Positions 11,974-23,267 of a stretch of 64,000 nucleotides of DNA are shown here, one piece after another. Below the pieces are notes generated by a model. That model was not told the origin of the DNA. It saw only the letters and a list, made by a program, of their open reading frames with translations, and searched no databases. Within the stretch, counting starts at the first letter, position 1. Each line of letters starts with the position of its first letter. The stretch is from the NCBI RefSeq assembly GCF_012273895.1, contig NW_024045133.1, forward strand, positions 1,426,001 through 1,490,000, in the 5' to 3' direction. Both the position numbers and the translations under genes were made by a program. Origin of the DNA: Zerene cesonia (Eukaryota; Arthropoda; Insecta; Lepidoptera; Pieridae).

Positions 11974-12556
11974 AGTAGGATATAGGGGCAGAATTTGTTT
12001 TCGGATTAGCTGTCATGGTGGGTACATCTTGATATACTAATTACTTGTCACGTTGTTTGTCCGCGTAGTACTCTTAAACTGCTAAACCGAATGCAATCAG
12101 ATATGCACACCATGTGCAGTTTGATCCAAACCAGTGATTGCTGAGGTTGGTGCGTTCAAACAAACAAACTCTTCGGCTGTATCATGTTATTGGTGTAGGT
12201 TTTTGTCTTAAAACAAAGAAAACGGTGCAGTTTGCATATGAAAAAAAAAATAAAGCAAAAAATATCTCGGGTTTTGTAATAAAAAAATAAAGACATGCAT
12301 CAAATAATTCAAGAATCAGATAAAATATTAAGTTTTTTTTTTGTGTTAAAAAACTGGTTGGAAAGGTCAGATAGGTAATTTTTTTATTATTATTTTATGT
12401 CTAGATATGAATGCAGAAAAATAAAACAGGTCAGACGGGTAAAGAAAAACTGATGGTGTTTTGATATTTAATATTTATGCTTTAAATGATTACATCTACA
12501 TATTTGCACTCTAAACCTATCCTACAAATCCTACTATCCTACTATCCTATCCTACT

Positions 12557-12756
12557 TCCTACTAATATTATAAATGCGAAAGTTTGTATGGATGTGTGTG
12601 TGTTTGTTACTCTTTCACGCTAAAACAACTGAACCGATGGCGATGAAATTTGGCACGTAGATAGTTGAACAACCGGAATAACACGTAGGCAACTTTTTAT
12701 TCCGATATTCCTACGGGATACGGACTGACGCGTGTGAAACCGCGGGGCGCAGCTTG
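12557..12756 (+). mobile_element. Non-autonomous Helitron-like element (transporter intron 2)
   Basis: Plus copy preceded by several partial TCCTACTATCC units; end altered to CTTG. Confidence 0.7.
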
Positions 12757-12965
12757 TATTGTATGTATATTATACACGGATGATAATTATATCGCTTATA
12801 TTTTATCAAAATATACATAAATTAAATAGTTTGAGCATGAACACATTCACTGTCAATAAGGCATAAGCCATCCACTGAAAATCAATGTCAGTACGCTGAG
12901 CGGCAGGCCTAATTAAGGCACATAGACTTATTTTAAGTACCTAATAAGTGATCTTTATTGTTATA

Positions 12966-13164
12966 CTAGCTGCGCCCCGCGGCCTCACCCTCGCAAGTCC
13001 GTATCCCGTAAGAATATCGGGATAAAAGTCGCCTATATGTTATTCCAGTTGTCCAGCTGTCTACGTACCAAATTTCATTGCAATCGGTTCAGCAGTCTTT
13101 GCGTGAAAGAGCAACAAACGCACACACATCCTAACAAACTTTCGCATTTATCATATTAGTCGGA
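12966..13164 (-). mobile_element. Non-autonomous Helitron-like element (transporter intron 2)
   Basis: Minus copy with intact CTAG end; faces the previous copy. Confidence 0.72.
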
Positions 13165-13465
13165 TTTATTTCTCTTTGTTTATGTGTCACAATAACACAT
13201 TTCTTTCTTTCTTTCTAAAGATAGATAAATCTTATCTCCAGGTTACCAAAAAAATGGACCTATTATATAAAATATTAAGGTCATTAATGTGGATGGAATC
13301 CACGCACACGTTTAATTTATCGGGTTAAACAGTTCGTATAACGGGGGTCACGCGCCAGCGTCGTCAAGTGCTTGTTGACCATTTGTTTGGACGGTACATT
13401 GTTTCGCTTGACCTTGGGGTCTCTAGTGTTGGCGCTTGACATTTTAAAATAACTTTAATCCTACT

Positions 13466-14059
13466 TCCTACTAATATTATAAATGTGCGAGTTTGTAAGG
13501 ATGTGTGTGCGTTTGTTGCTCTTTCACGCAAAAACAACTCAACCGATTGCAATGAAATGAATGAATGAATGAATGAATGAATGAAAATTCTTTATTGCGT
13601 AAATATTGAAAAATAAGCAGTCGTACGAAAAAACTTAAATTAAATTCGCAAAGCGCGGCCTTATCGCTAGGTAGCGATCTCTACCAGGCAACCCTAACAA
13701 CAAAGGAAAATAAAAATAAAAATGGGTAAGCAAAAATAAGGCAATAATGAAACGCGGATAAAAAAAAAATAATAAAATAAAATACTTAATAATAATAATA
13801 ACATATACATATTAATAAATACACGCATAACATATACATATTTATAATATACATACATATATAAATATATAAAAATAACTAAATAGACCCACATACATAT
13901 ACATATATACTTACATAGTAGGATATTATTGTTGCAGTACGCAATAATTACGAGTGAGATAAATAATGATTTCTTAAAAAATTTTTGAAGACGTTTATAC
14001 ACATAGGCAACTATTTATCCCGATATTCCAACGGGATACGGAAATACGCGGGTGAAACG
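13466..14059 (+). mobile_element. Helitron-like element split by a nested LINE-tail insertion
   Basis: The 5' part (13466-13558) and 3' part (about 14000-14059) of one plus copy are separated by about 440 bp beginning with (GAAT)n and the LINE-like tail TTCTTTATTG...GGCCTTATCGCTAGGTAGCG. Confidence 0.65.
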
Positions 14060-14226
14060 TAATACGCGGGTATGCGAATATCGGGATAAAAACTTGCCTG
14101 TATGTTATTCCAGTTGTCTAGCTGTCTACGTACCAAATTTCATTGTAATCGGTTCAGTAGTTTGCGTGAAAGAGCAACAAACACACACACATCCTTACAA
14201 ACTTTCGCATTTATAATATTAGTAGG
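14060..14226 (-). mobile_element. Truncated Helitron-like element (transporter intron 2)
   Basis: Minus copy directly abutting the split plus copy, head to head at the CTAG ends, both ends lost. Confidence 0.65.
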
Positions 14227-14485
14227 ATATATTGCCCAGTGTGGTCTTAACAATTTTTCACAGACGGCAAACATAATTCATTTACTTGAGACTCTCTTGT
14301 ATTTTAACACTGTATATATCTTAGTTCCATGTACACAATTTTCCGTATTGTCAACCTTCAGAATATCAAAGAGGGCGTTCAATAGCATAGCAAATTTTGT
14401 CATTCGGTTCCATTTTTAAATCTGGAGCAGAGTTTTTTTCCATTTTTTATTTTTTTATTTTTTTTTTTTCATTTTTTTTTTCCAG

Positions 14486-14635
14486 GCGCGACTCTAGTGA
14501 ACATACTGATACCGGGCACGATAAATTTTTTTTTTTTATTTTTTTAAATTTTTTTTCCAGGCGCGACTAGTGAACATAGTGATACCGGGCACGATAAAAT
14601 CTTCTTTTTAATTTTTTTTATTTTTTTTTCTCCAG
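14486..14635 (+). repeat. Two extra tandem copies of the exon-3 acceptor region (75-bp period)
   Basis: The block made of a T-rich tract, CCAG and the first about 35 bases of exon 3 (GCGCGACTCTAGTGAACATA...) is present three times, with AG dinucleotides ending at 14485, 14560 and 14635, exactly 75 bp apart. Only the third copy continues into the rest of exon 3. Copy 2 lacks two bases (CT) and has one further substitution. Using acceptor 1 would reach an in-frame TAA at 14545-14547. Using acceptor 2 stays open into exon 3 and would add 25 codons. Confidence 0.85.
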
Positions 14636-14779
14636 GCGCGACTCTAGTGAACATACTGATACCGGGCACGATAAAATCGTTCGGCGTGCTCCTCGTGGAG
14701 TTCAACGACGTGTTCGAGGCGAGCGCGTCCGCGTCCTCCGGGATCGTCGCGCTGTGCTACTTCCTGTACAGCAGTTTGG
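14636..14779 (+). CDS. MCT-like transporter, exon 3 (TM1-TM2)
   Basis: 144 bp, phase 1 in and out, acceptor TTTCTCCAG, donor GTGAGA. It completes TM1 (GATLVNILIPGTIKSFGVLL), then the short loop VEFNDVFEASASASS and TM2 (GIVALCYFLYSSL). The pattern of a helix with SFGV, then an amphipathic F-x-x-x-F stretch and a Ser-rich turn before TM2, is typical of MCTs. The exon start is triplicated upstream (see the 75-bp repeat), so the true acceptor is chosen as the copy contiguous with the full exon. A CA microsatellite begins about 30 bp after the donor. Confidence 0.9.
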
Positions 14780-14806
14780 GTGAGACATACGCATTACACG
14801 CACAGA

Positions 14807-14810
<4 letters not shown>

Positions 14811-14840
<30 letters not shown>

Positions 14841-15000
14841 ATAATAATAAAGCCATTTATTAAACAAACTAACACACACATACATACTTATAAACACACG
14901 TACACGCACACACGCACAACAATATACGCGCACACACACACACACACAAACATAAAAACGTGCGCGCGCGCGAGCACACACGCGTACTCTTGTAGAGTGA
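14811..15000 (+). repeat. CA-rich microsatellite block
   Basis: (CA)n at 14811-14838 and interrupted CA/CG dinucleotides at 14870-14985, starting about 30 bp after the exon-3 donor. Confidence 0.9.
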
Positions 15001-16160
15001 CATGGATACGACATAAATATGATGCGTATAAATTGCTGTACCATAAATGATGGTGCATTAAAAGAAAGCTCGCATTTTGTGCTGTATTAATAAATAATAA
15101 TAATAATAAATAAATCTTTATTTATTAGGTTTTTACATTATTTTACAAGTGGATTGTGGCTCAGTAATTCTTCATATGTATTAACTAGCGGTCCACCCCG
15201 GCTCCGCCCGTGGTACATATATAGCCTATAGCCTTCCTCAATAAATGCGCTATCTAACACTGGAAGAGTTTTTCAAATCGGACCAGTTGTTCCTGAGATT
15301 AGAGCGTTCAAACAAACAAACTCTTTAGATTTATAACATTAGTGTAGATTACATTTTAGTTGGTACAACAAACTACTAAATAATAAAAAAAAAAAATATC
15401 ATCAACCATCTCTTACCAGCATCGGCCCGGGTGGTCAAAAATCCTTCATTCCCTTAGGAGTGTATCTAAATCCTTCCTTAGCGGATGCCTACATCACAGC
15501 GGTTATCTTTGTGATAAATTTCAGCCCGATCGTTCCAGCAGTTTGGGCTGTGCGTTAATAGATCACTATCTCAGTTCAGTCACCTTTAAGTTATATTTTG
15601 ATAGATTTTTTTCAATCTTTTCGGTCCCTTTATCAACCATTATATAATAAAATTTATCCGCATAACACTTCGTAAGATAAACACTATATTTACTACGCAT
15701 ATACAATTTTGAAAGAATGGAAAAAATTTATCACTCAGCGGGATTCGAACCCGCGTCATTTTGCCATATTGGTTAGAGCATATAGCATACGCCAACTATA
15801 GAGATGATATAAAAATGTCTCATTTATAAAATTACTTCAATGCTATGAAACTAAAAATTAATCCAACCAAAAGCAGTTGGAGTGTCTGTCTGTCTGTAAC
15901 GCTTTCACGCCCAAACCACTGAACCGATTTTGATGAAATTATGAGGATAGAACTGAAGTTCAGTTCATTTCAGAACATTGGATACCTACTTCTTATAGTT
16001 GAAATAGGAGATGAAAGTTTGTATAATAAGAAAATTTTTCGTATTGTAAAATATAAAATCATGTAAGAAAAGTCTGCTTTTAAAATATCTATAAGTATGT
16101 TTGTATTGTTTATATAATGCTTTGTATTTTCTTGTGTTTGGTTTCACGCGAATATTATAC

Positions 16161-16359
16161 ATTTAGAAATTAAAAACTTTTCAACGGATTTTAAACGCGA
16201 TTTATTCATTATATTATTAACCCGACGTTTCGAACACTTTACAGGGGCGTGGGAGTCTCCCCGTGACCACGCTCGCTGTAAAGTGTTCGAAACGTCGGGT
16301 TAATAATATAATGAATAAATCGCGTTTAAAATCCGTTGAAAAGTTTTTAATTTCTAAAT
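16161..16359. mobile_element. Foldback element with 84-bp perfect inverted repeats
   Basis: Arms 16161-16244 and 16276-16359 are exact reverse complements (84 of 84), around a 31-bp spacer. A diverged piece of the arm is present near 49134-49171 inside another repeat, so it is a dispersed family. A 36-bp direct repeat (16087-16122 and 16383-16418) flanks it at a distance. Foldback/MITE class is inferred. Confidence 0.75.
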
Positions 16360-16616
16360 ATATAATGCTTGTATGTTATGTTATCTATAAGTATGTTTGT
16401 ATTGTTTATATAATGCTTGTGTGTTTATATAATGCATGTATGTTTATTACCCTTTTTATCACCACACCGTTTAGTCATAAGTTCATTATTTAATTTTCAT
16501 TTAACTGTGTGTAAATGTGGTGGTGTTAAATAAACATTATTTCTTTCTTTTCTTTCTTTCTAAGATTGCTCAATTGTACGAATTTTGACAAATAGTCTAG
16601 ATCTTAGGAAAGGTCT

Positions 16617-16788
16617 AGACTATGAGAAATTTTGAAAGAATAGAAAAAATTTGATCACGAGGCAGGATTCGAACCTCCGTATCTTGCCTAACCGTAGCAA
16701 CGCCTAGCCTCTCGGCCACCCGTGATCCTGCCACAGTACTCGAATTTCTTCTACTCTTTCGGTTTCATGTGCCTAAGGTCTAGGCTAT
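16617..16788 (-). mobile_element. tRNA-like dispersed element (third family)
   Basis: Reverse-oriented copy of 1131-1300, 55 bp before transporter exon 4. A shorter relative with GGGATTCGAACCCGCG is at about 15715-15800. Confidence 0.7.
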
Positions 16789-16842
16789 ATGTATACTATT
16801 ACTATTAGAGCTAGTGTTATATATTTCTCTTAATCATTACAG

Positions 16843-16969
16843 GTCCACTCTCGTCCATACTCTCCGTGAAATGGTCGTACCGTACCGTGACGCTGATCGG
16901 CGGCAGTTTCGCTGCATTGGGCATGATATTCAGCAGCTGGGCGTTCTCGATAGGCTACCTGTACTTCAG
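16843..16969 (+). CDS. MCT-like transporter, exon 4 (TM3-TM4)
   Basis: 127 bp, phase 1 in, phase 2 out; acceptor CATTACAG, donor CAG|GTGAGT. It encodes GPLSSILSVKWSYRTVTLIG, then GSFAALGMIFSSWAFSIGYL and YF, i.e. the end of TM2, the basic loop WSYR and TM3 into TM4. The loop residues K/R-x-x-x-R before TM3 resemble the usual MCT arrangement. GT, poly-G and CACG simple repeats follow the donor. Confidence 0.88.
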
Positions 16970-17001
16970 GTGAGTTGCTCGCCGCACTTGGTGTGGGTAC
17001 G

Positions 17002-17038
17002 CGTGTGTGTGTGTGTGTGTGTGTGGGGGGGGGGGGGG
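17002..17038 (+). repeat. GT then poly-G simple repeat
   Basis: (GT)n followed by a G run, 33 bp after the exon-4 donor. Confidence 0.9.
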
Positions 17039-17105
17039 TTAGAGGCTCCAGCGTACGCGGCGAATCCGCAAAGTTGTCCCGCAGCCGAGGGTGACTTACG
17101 TATAC

Positions 17106-17222
17106 TTACACACACGCACGTGCGCACACACGCATGCACGTACGCACGCACGTACGCACGTACGCACGCACGCTTGCACGCACGCACGCACGCACGCACG
17201 CAGAGCACGCGCGCAACACGCG
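17106..17222 (+). repeat. CACG/ACGC tetranucleotide repeat
   Basis: Imperfect (GCAC/GTAC)n array with alternating purine-pyrimidine bases (Z-DNA-prone). Its long open frames in both strands are not genes. Confidence 0.88.
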
Positions 17223-17375
17223 TCAACAGTGTACTATAGTAATAGGAAAGAAAAAAAATTGTTTATTCCATCAATAATACGAACATTTTACAGTACAACA
17301 AAATCTAATAGTAAATATTACGAACTTCAAGAAAGTAGCACAAATATATTAAAGCGTATAGCGTACTTAGCGAAC

Positions 17376-17580
17376 TATATTATAAATGCGAAAGTTTGTA
17401 AGGATGTGTGTGTGTGTGTGTGTGTGTTTGTTGCTCTTTCACGCAAAAACTATTCAACCGTTTGCAATGAAATTTAGTACGTAGACAGCTGGACAACTGT
17501 AATAACACACAGGCAAATTTTTATCCCGATATTCCTACGGGATACGGACTTACGCGGGTGAAACCGTGAGGCACAGCTAG
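17376..17580 (+). mobile_element. Non-autonomous Helitron-like element (transporter intron 4)
   Basis: Plus copy with an intact CTAG end and a (GT)n run. Confidence 0.7.
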
Positions 17581-18124
17581 TGCTTTTATAAATGTGTGTT
17601 CTGTAAATTTGGTATTTATATTCCATGTATAATGTGTTATTTTATATTATTGTATTTATAATTATTTTTATTTCTTCATTTTATATGTTCGCTACCACTG
17701 TCAGGGGGTCAATGTGGGATCTACTGAAAATCAGTGTCTTAAGTTCCTTCATTGGGCTCAGTCTCTCATATACTGGGTGGATCATGTTTTTATCCTAGGT
17801 TAATTCAGCTCTTTGTTGTCATAAAATGTATCATTTCTTTATCATTAGCTACTTAGTATAAATAAATATATTTTGTTTCTTTCTATCCTTCTTTCAAATA
17901 ATACGAAAGAAAAATGAAACAATTAAAAAAAGCATAAAGAAAACGTGTTTAAGTAGGATAGAAGTAGAAATAGGCAAAAGACATATTTTATATTATTTAA
18001 AAAATCTCAGCTATACCAAATGCCAAAAGAAAAAAAAAATCACATGTTAAAATTCTTAATACCAAATGCCAAAAAAAAAAAATTGACATGTTTAAATTTT
18101 TTTTTTCCCCCCCGTACCGTCAAG

Positions 18125-18304
18125 TTTCGGCGCGATGGTCGGCACCGGCGCGGGGCTCGCGTTCCCGCCGACCGTTTACATAGTGACGTCATACTTTGTC
18201 CGGCTGCGCGGGCTCGCCAACGGCATCTGCATGTCCGGCTCGGCGTTCGGCAGCATCATACTGCCGCCGGTGCTGCGCTACCTGCTCGAGACGTACGGAT
18301 ACAA
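18125..18304 (+). CDS. MCT-like transporter, exon 5 (TM4-TM5)
   Basis: 180 bp, phase 2 in and out, between a T/C-rich acceptor (CCGTACCGTCAAG) and GTGAGT. It encodes FGAMVGTGAGLAFPPTVYIV (TM4), TSYFVRLRGLANGICMSGSA and FGSIILPPVLRYLLETYGYK. YF-x-(3)-RGLANG followed by Gly/Ser-rich TM5 matches the second conserved MCT block (YFxxRRxLAxG). The acceptor AG is the only one giving continuous frame with exon 4. Confidence 0.9.
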
Positions 18305-18871
18305 GTGAGTTGCTTGGGAGATGTGTGGGAGATGATTAATTATATTTTAAAAAAACTGCAAAAAAAAAACACGCTTTTATTGCAAATTAAACTAATGAAC
18401 TAAAAAACTAGAAAATAATTTTTGATGGCAATGAGTTTAATGTAACTATAGTTGCATATGAAACAATCAATTATAAGGAATCACCTCAAAACAAAATCTA
18501 AGTTATTAACACAATGATTCAATTCAGAGTAAAAAGCGAAAAATGATGCGTTAAATTGCAATCATAATGATACGGTTCACAATCTATCGATAGTTTACAA
18601 TCTTACTAGATAGATTGTAATATAACGATGTGTACAATCTTACGGTGACATATACATTTTTTTTTTTGTGTAAAAATCGTACCTGTACATCCCTTCTTTC
18701 CACTTCTCTCCTTTTCCTCTTAAAAGCAGCGCATCCGCAGAGGCACTACCTCTGCGAATGTTCACGGGCGGTGGTGATCGTTCACCATGAGTCAATTAAT
18801 GTTCCTGTTCTCGCTTGGATCGCGTATTAATTAATGAGATTGATAATTTAATTATTAATTCGATTTTCCAG

Positions 18872-18998
18872 GGGGGCGGTACTAATTCTGGGGGGGATCA
18901 TGTTGAACGTGTGGGCCGCGGCGTTGCTGTTCCAGCCCGTGGAGGAGCATATGGTGAAGAAATTCAAGGAGCCGGTGGACGATGAGGAAGGCCCGCAG
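18872..18998 (+). CDS. MCT-like transporter, exon 6 (TM6, last shared exon)
   Basis: 127 bp, phase 2 in, phase 0 out; acceptor TTTTCCAG, donor CAG|GTGAGT. It encodes GAVLILGGIMLNVWAAALLF (TM6) and the first part of the cytosolic loop (QPVEEHMVKKFKEPVDDEEGPQ). It ends at a codon boundary, so it can join either of the two phase-0 last exons at 24988 and 29575. A cluster of near-palindromic 23-bp repeats begins 12 bp after the donor. Confidence 0.88.
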
Positions 18999-19009
18999 GT
19001 GAGTTCGCG

Positions 19010-19234
19010 TTGAGTTGAACTCAAACTGTGCGTTGAGTTGAACTCAAACTGTGCGTTGAGTTGAACTCAAACGGTACATTGGCGATACGTTGAGGCGTAC
19101 TCAAATTGCGGGGCATAACTTTGAGTTGATGTTGATCGTTGATGACATGTTGAGTTGCACTCAAATCGCTGCACACTGCTTTGAGTTGCACTCAAATCAT
19201 CAGTTTGCACCACATCCACTTTGAGTTGGACGTG
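19010..19234 (+). repeat. Near-palindromic repeat cluster after exon-6 donor
   Basis: TTGAGTTGAACTCAA at 19010, 19033 and 19056 (23-bp period), then diverged units at 19090 (TTGAGGCGTACTCAA), 19150 and 19181 (TTGAGTTGCACTCAA) and 19220. Each unit can pair with itself or with another. Confidence 0.85.
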
Positions 19235-19929
19235 AGTCAAGTTAGATGTTGTGGTGGTGATTGAATTGTTTGATTGTTGATTTTGAAGGATGTTTGATTT
19301 GATTACTTTTTTCAAAGTTTTGATTTTGATAGCGTGTTTATTTAATGATGATTTTGGGGCGAGTGGTTTTGTATTGATGTGATGTGACGTTTTTTTTGTA
19401 TTGATTTAAATTGGTTAATTTTTTGTGAGTGATTTTGGAAAATTTATGAATGTTCGGATGTGTTTTAATTTTAAACTTTTGTGTTTTGTTATATATAAGA
19501 TATGAAGTTAAGGTTGTATGAATCGAATTGGTCCAGAAATTTTTTTTTTTATTATTAAACGCTTAAAGAACCGGTCGCATACCTGTTGAAAACCGGTGAA
19601 CCGGTTTCAACCAGTCCACGCGACAACGGTTGAAAACCCGCACAGTTATCGAGTAAAAATACCATAAATAGATGTACAAAGTTTGAATGAAATCGGTTCG
19701 CGGGAAGTGGACAAAAACGGGTGTGAGTTACATACATACATATAAACATATAAGTGAAGCTAATATAAAAGCGTGTTAAAAAAGCGTGTTAATAAAAAGA
19801 ATACAGTCGAATAGAAGACCTCCTTCGTTTTTTTTTTTTTTTTTTGGAATGTCAGTTTGAAAAGACGCGTTCTGAGTTTATTTGAATGAATGAAAGTTTT
19901 TTTCGAGTTTGGTGCACTTGTATCTGTGT

Positions 19930-19988
19930 GTGTAAGTGTGAGTGTGTGTGTGTGCGTGTGTGTGTGTGTGTGTGCGTGTGTGTGTGTG
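19930..19988 (+). repeat. TG microsatellite
   Basis: Interrupted (GTGTGTGC)n within transporter intron 6. Confidence 0.9.
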
Positions 19989-22046
19989 ATGTATTGACAG
20001 TAATAGAATGAAGTGGTGGTGGTGGAATTTCTTGTGTATACAGGGTGGTCTGAAAGGTTTCAAATTGTTTTTCTATTGAGCGTAGGTACGATGTTTGTGC
20101 AATTTTTTTTATGGAATTTGTTTATACATGGTGTTGTTTTTTTTTGTAATAGTGTGGTTGAAATATATATATTTTGATTGTTGTATTTCTTTTTTACATT
20201 TATGTCGTTATAAACAGACCGATACTTAATGCTCGCGATTATCTATTTATTTATATATATTATGGTCATTGAGATGAGTTCTTCGATTTCTTCGTTTGCA
20301 TCCATACTTTTTCCGTTCTCAGCATCCAAAACTTTATCTTGATGTGATTGACCTTATTTTAACACATGGTACGTTTTAACTTGACATTATTTTGCCCATC
20401 CATATGGTGACCGCGGTTTGGGTTGCTTAACCCATCATAATAAATTTTTATATTTTTTTTTGTTAGTAATATGTTATCCGTAGTTAATACAGCTCAGGAA
20501 CTGCTGGACCGATTTCAGTATTTTTTTTTCACAGTTGAATATTTAGGTGATCCCTGAATGCTATAGACTATATGTACCTATACGTACCACGGGCGAAGCC
20601 AGGGCAAGCCCATATAGATATAACGTCAAGTTAAAACAACATATAATTCTGTGCGTTCATTGTCTTCCTCTCACTGGCCATACACACGAGTTCGTCCTTA
20701 ACCGACACTCGAAAAATGATTACGCACGAGTGAGTGTTCCACCGATTTCGGTGCAGTCCGTTTGTGTGTGAGGGGTTTTTGAAAATGAAACGACAAAACA
20801 CTTATATGGGACGCGTTTCAGCTCATAAAGTAAGACGATCATTGACTTTTATATATCGCGAGGTATGTGAATTTTGTTCGACTGGGCGCGAACGTGGAAA
20901 AAAAAAAATTTAATTGGAAAAATAAAAAAAAAAAATTTTTTTTTAAACGAAAAAATGCGCTTCTTGTAGAAAACCGTAGTAAATTAATTTTATCAATTCA
21001 TTGTATTGTCATCGATCTCCGATAGATGTACGAGGTTTAAATGAAATCTGCCCGTTTCGGGGTAAGTTAAAGTCGCGCCTAAATGAGTCGGTAACAAACA
21101 TACATACATACAAGTGAAGCTAATAAAAATGGTATACAAAAGATTTTTTCTTTTTTCACCAATAAAATTTTGGCGAATAAATTGATGTTTAATGATGTTT
21201 CATTCATTTAACGGGGATCGTTGCTTGACAGAGAACGCTTCATAGCGACCGCGTCGCTGCTTTAGATAGATAGACATATTTTAATTGTATTGTTTTTTGT
21301 AATACAAAGTCTCACAGATGGGGTATACTATGCTCTAAGGATCGTGTAGTTTTCCAAACGTTAATTCCGTTAAAAGACTTTTTTTTTATTTCTCTAGCAG
21401 CACGGACGCATTTTTTTTATTTTATAAATTCTTTAAACATCACGTGTACAGCCCTGACTGATAAATCGGAGATTTTTGCCAACCCTACTACGAGCGCTCG
21501 CGATATGAATTGAATGTTTCATTGAAACAGCGACCGCGTTGACGCCGCAGTTTAAAACGAACAAAATATCACATATTTCTCGATTCTATGTTTTTTTTTT
21601 CTGTTTGCTTCTATTGCTTTCTGGTGTTCGGTGGGTGGTGTGGAATTGGTGACATGAGACCTTCGTCCCCCGTGGGGTATGGGGCGGATACGGTGTACCT
21701 GCTTGACGGGGAAATAGGAGATTTAACTTATATGTGTGAATCCTAACTAATATTATAAATGCGAAAGTTATTCTATCCGTCTGTCACGCCAAAACCCTTG
21801 AACTGGTTTGGATGAAATTTAGTATTGAGATAGTTTGAGACCTGTTAAAGGACATGGGATAGTTTTTTATTCGGGAGATACCATAGTAACGGGTACTGTG
21901 TGAATCTTTGTGAAAAGCTCTTATTTGATAAGGGCTCTTATAAGATAGGTTACGGTCTTTAAGTACCAAGACCTTTGACCTGTTTACCTCTCTGTCCCTC
22001 CGTCAAAATTACATATAATTCATCCCGTTCGCACGGTACCTGTGGC

Positions 22047-22233
22047 ATAAATGCGATACTTTGTAAGGATGTGTGTGTGTTTGTTGCTCTTTCACACATA
22101 AACTATTGAACCGATTGCAATGAAATTTGGTACGTAGACAGCTGGACAAATGGAATAACATATAGGCAACTTTCTATTCCGATATTCCTACGAAATACGG
22201 ACTTACTCGGGTGAAACCGCGGGGCGCAGCTAG
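22047..22233 (+). mobile_element. Non-autonomous Helitron-like element (transporter intron 6)
   Basis: Plus copy, 5' end lost, CTAG intact. A second Helitron family copy starts at once after it (22234). Confidence 0.68.
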
Positions 22234-22402
22234 TCTACACTAATATTATAAAGAGGAAAACTTTGTTTGTTTGGTTGTAATGAATAGGCTCAAAAACTAC
22301 TGGACCGATTTTAAAAATTCTTTCACCATTCGAAAGCTACGTTATCCACGAGTAACATAGACTATATATGTACCACGGGCGAAGCCGGGGCGAACAGCTA
22401 GT
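22234..22402 (+). mobile_element. Helitron-like element of a second family
   Basis: TCTACACTAATATTATAAAG start, GGGCGAAGCCGGGG hairpin and CAGCTAGTA end. Joined tail to head with the preceding copy. Confidence 0.6.
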
Positions 22403-23233
22403 ACGTCTATAAACCTCTTCACGTCGCATATAAGAAGCGATGAGTAAAGAAATAAGAATAAGATACTAACGTATCTTAATAAAGCAATGTCACCAATTTA
22501 ACTGCTCTCGTTGGCTATGCACGCACACTAACGCACGAAATAATCACTTTCCAGACGCACACGAGCAAAGAGACGGGGCAAAGACAAAGCTTTTAGCGGA
22601 TATTACGTGGCCATGTCTCCTTATACAGGGTGTCCCACTGATGGTGTACGCTCTATGGTACTTAATGTTTTGTGAACGCTGATTAGGGGCAATACATAAC
22701 TTACGTCACATGAAATTTAACTTTTTTTCACCTCGCCTACTCGCCACAGCCTGTCATATTTTAAGAATACCCTCCCCCCCTGATGTGACGTCACACATTT
22801 AAAAATTTAAGAAGGTATTTTTAAATATCTAAGCGAAAAAAGCAGTTTTGATTGTTAGATCGGGTTCATTAATTTATAAACGAATCGTAGTGCATATTTT
22901 AAACCTTATCATGTGACGTCACAAAGGTTTTATATATTTCATAAAAATTAAATAAATAATATAAATTTATTATTAAATAAAATTATGTATACAGTCCTTC
23001 ATTTTTGGGGAACGTTGTAAAAATATGTCAACCCTACAAGAAAGAAATGTATACGCTCTAAAGCTTTGTCTTTGTCCAGTGTCTTTATTCGTGTATTTTT
23101 TTTTTGCACACGTGTGTGAAGTTTCATTTTCAAAATGGCGCGAAACGACGTTGTAATTATACCGTTACGTTATTCGATAACGTTATTTCAAATACCGGTA
23201 CTCGTTACGTAACTTGTAACAGACGTAGAACTG

Positions 23234-23267
23234 ATATCGTTACGAATACCGGTATTCGTAACGATAT
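23234..23267. repeat. 34-bp perfect palindrome
   Basis: ATATCGTTACGAATACC followed at once by its exact reverse complement. It closes a cluster of smaller palindromes (23170-23212: CGTTATTCGATAACG, TACCGGTA, GTTACGTAAC) in transporter intron 6. Confidence 0.9.

Noticed and set aside
13557..13582. CRISPR-like short direct repeats (GAAT)n
   Set aside because: A plain microsatellite at a LINE insertion; no spacers, and the genome is eukaryotic.
16814..17477. Frames rich in Cys/Val/Arg or Thr/His
   Set aside because: Translation of GT and CACG simple repeats next to exon 4.
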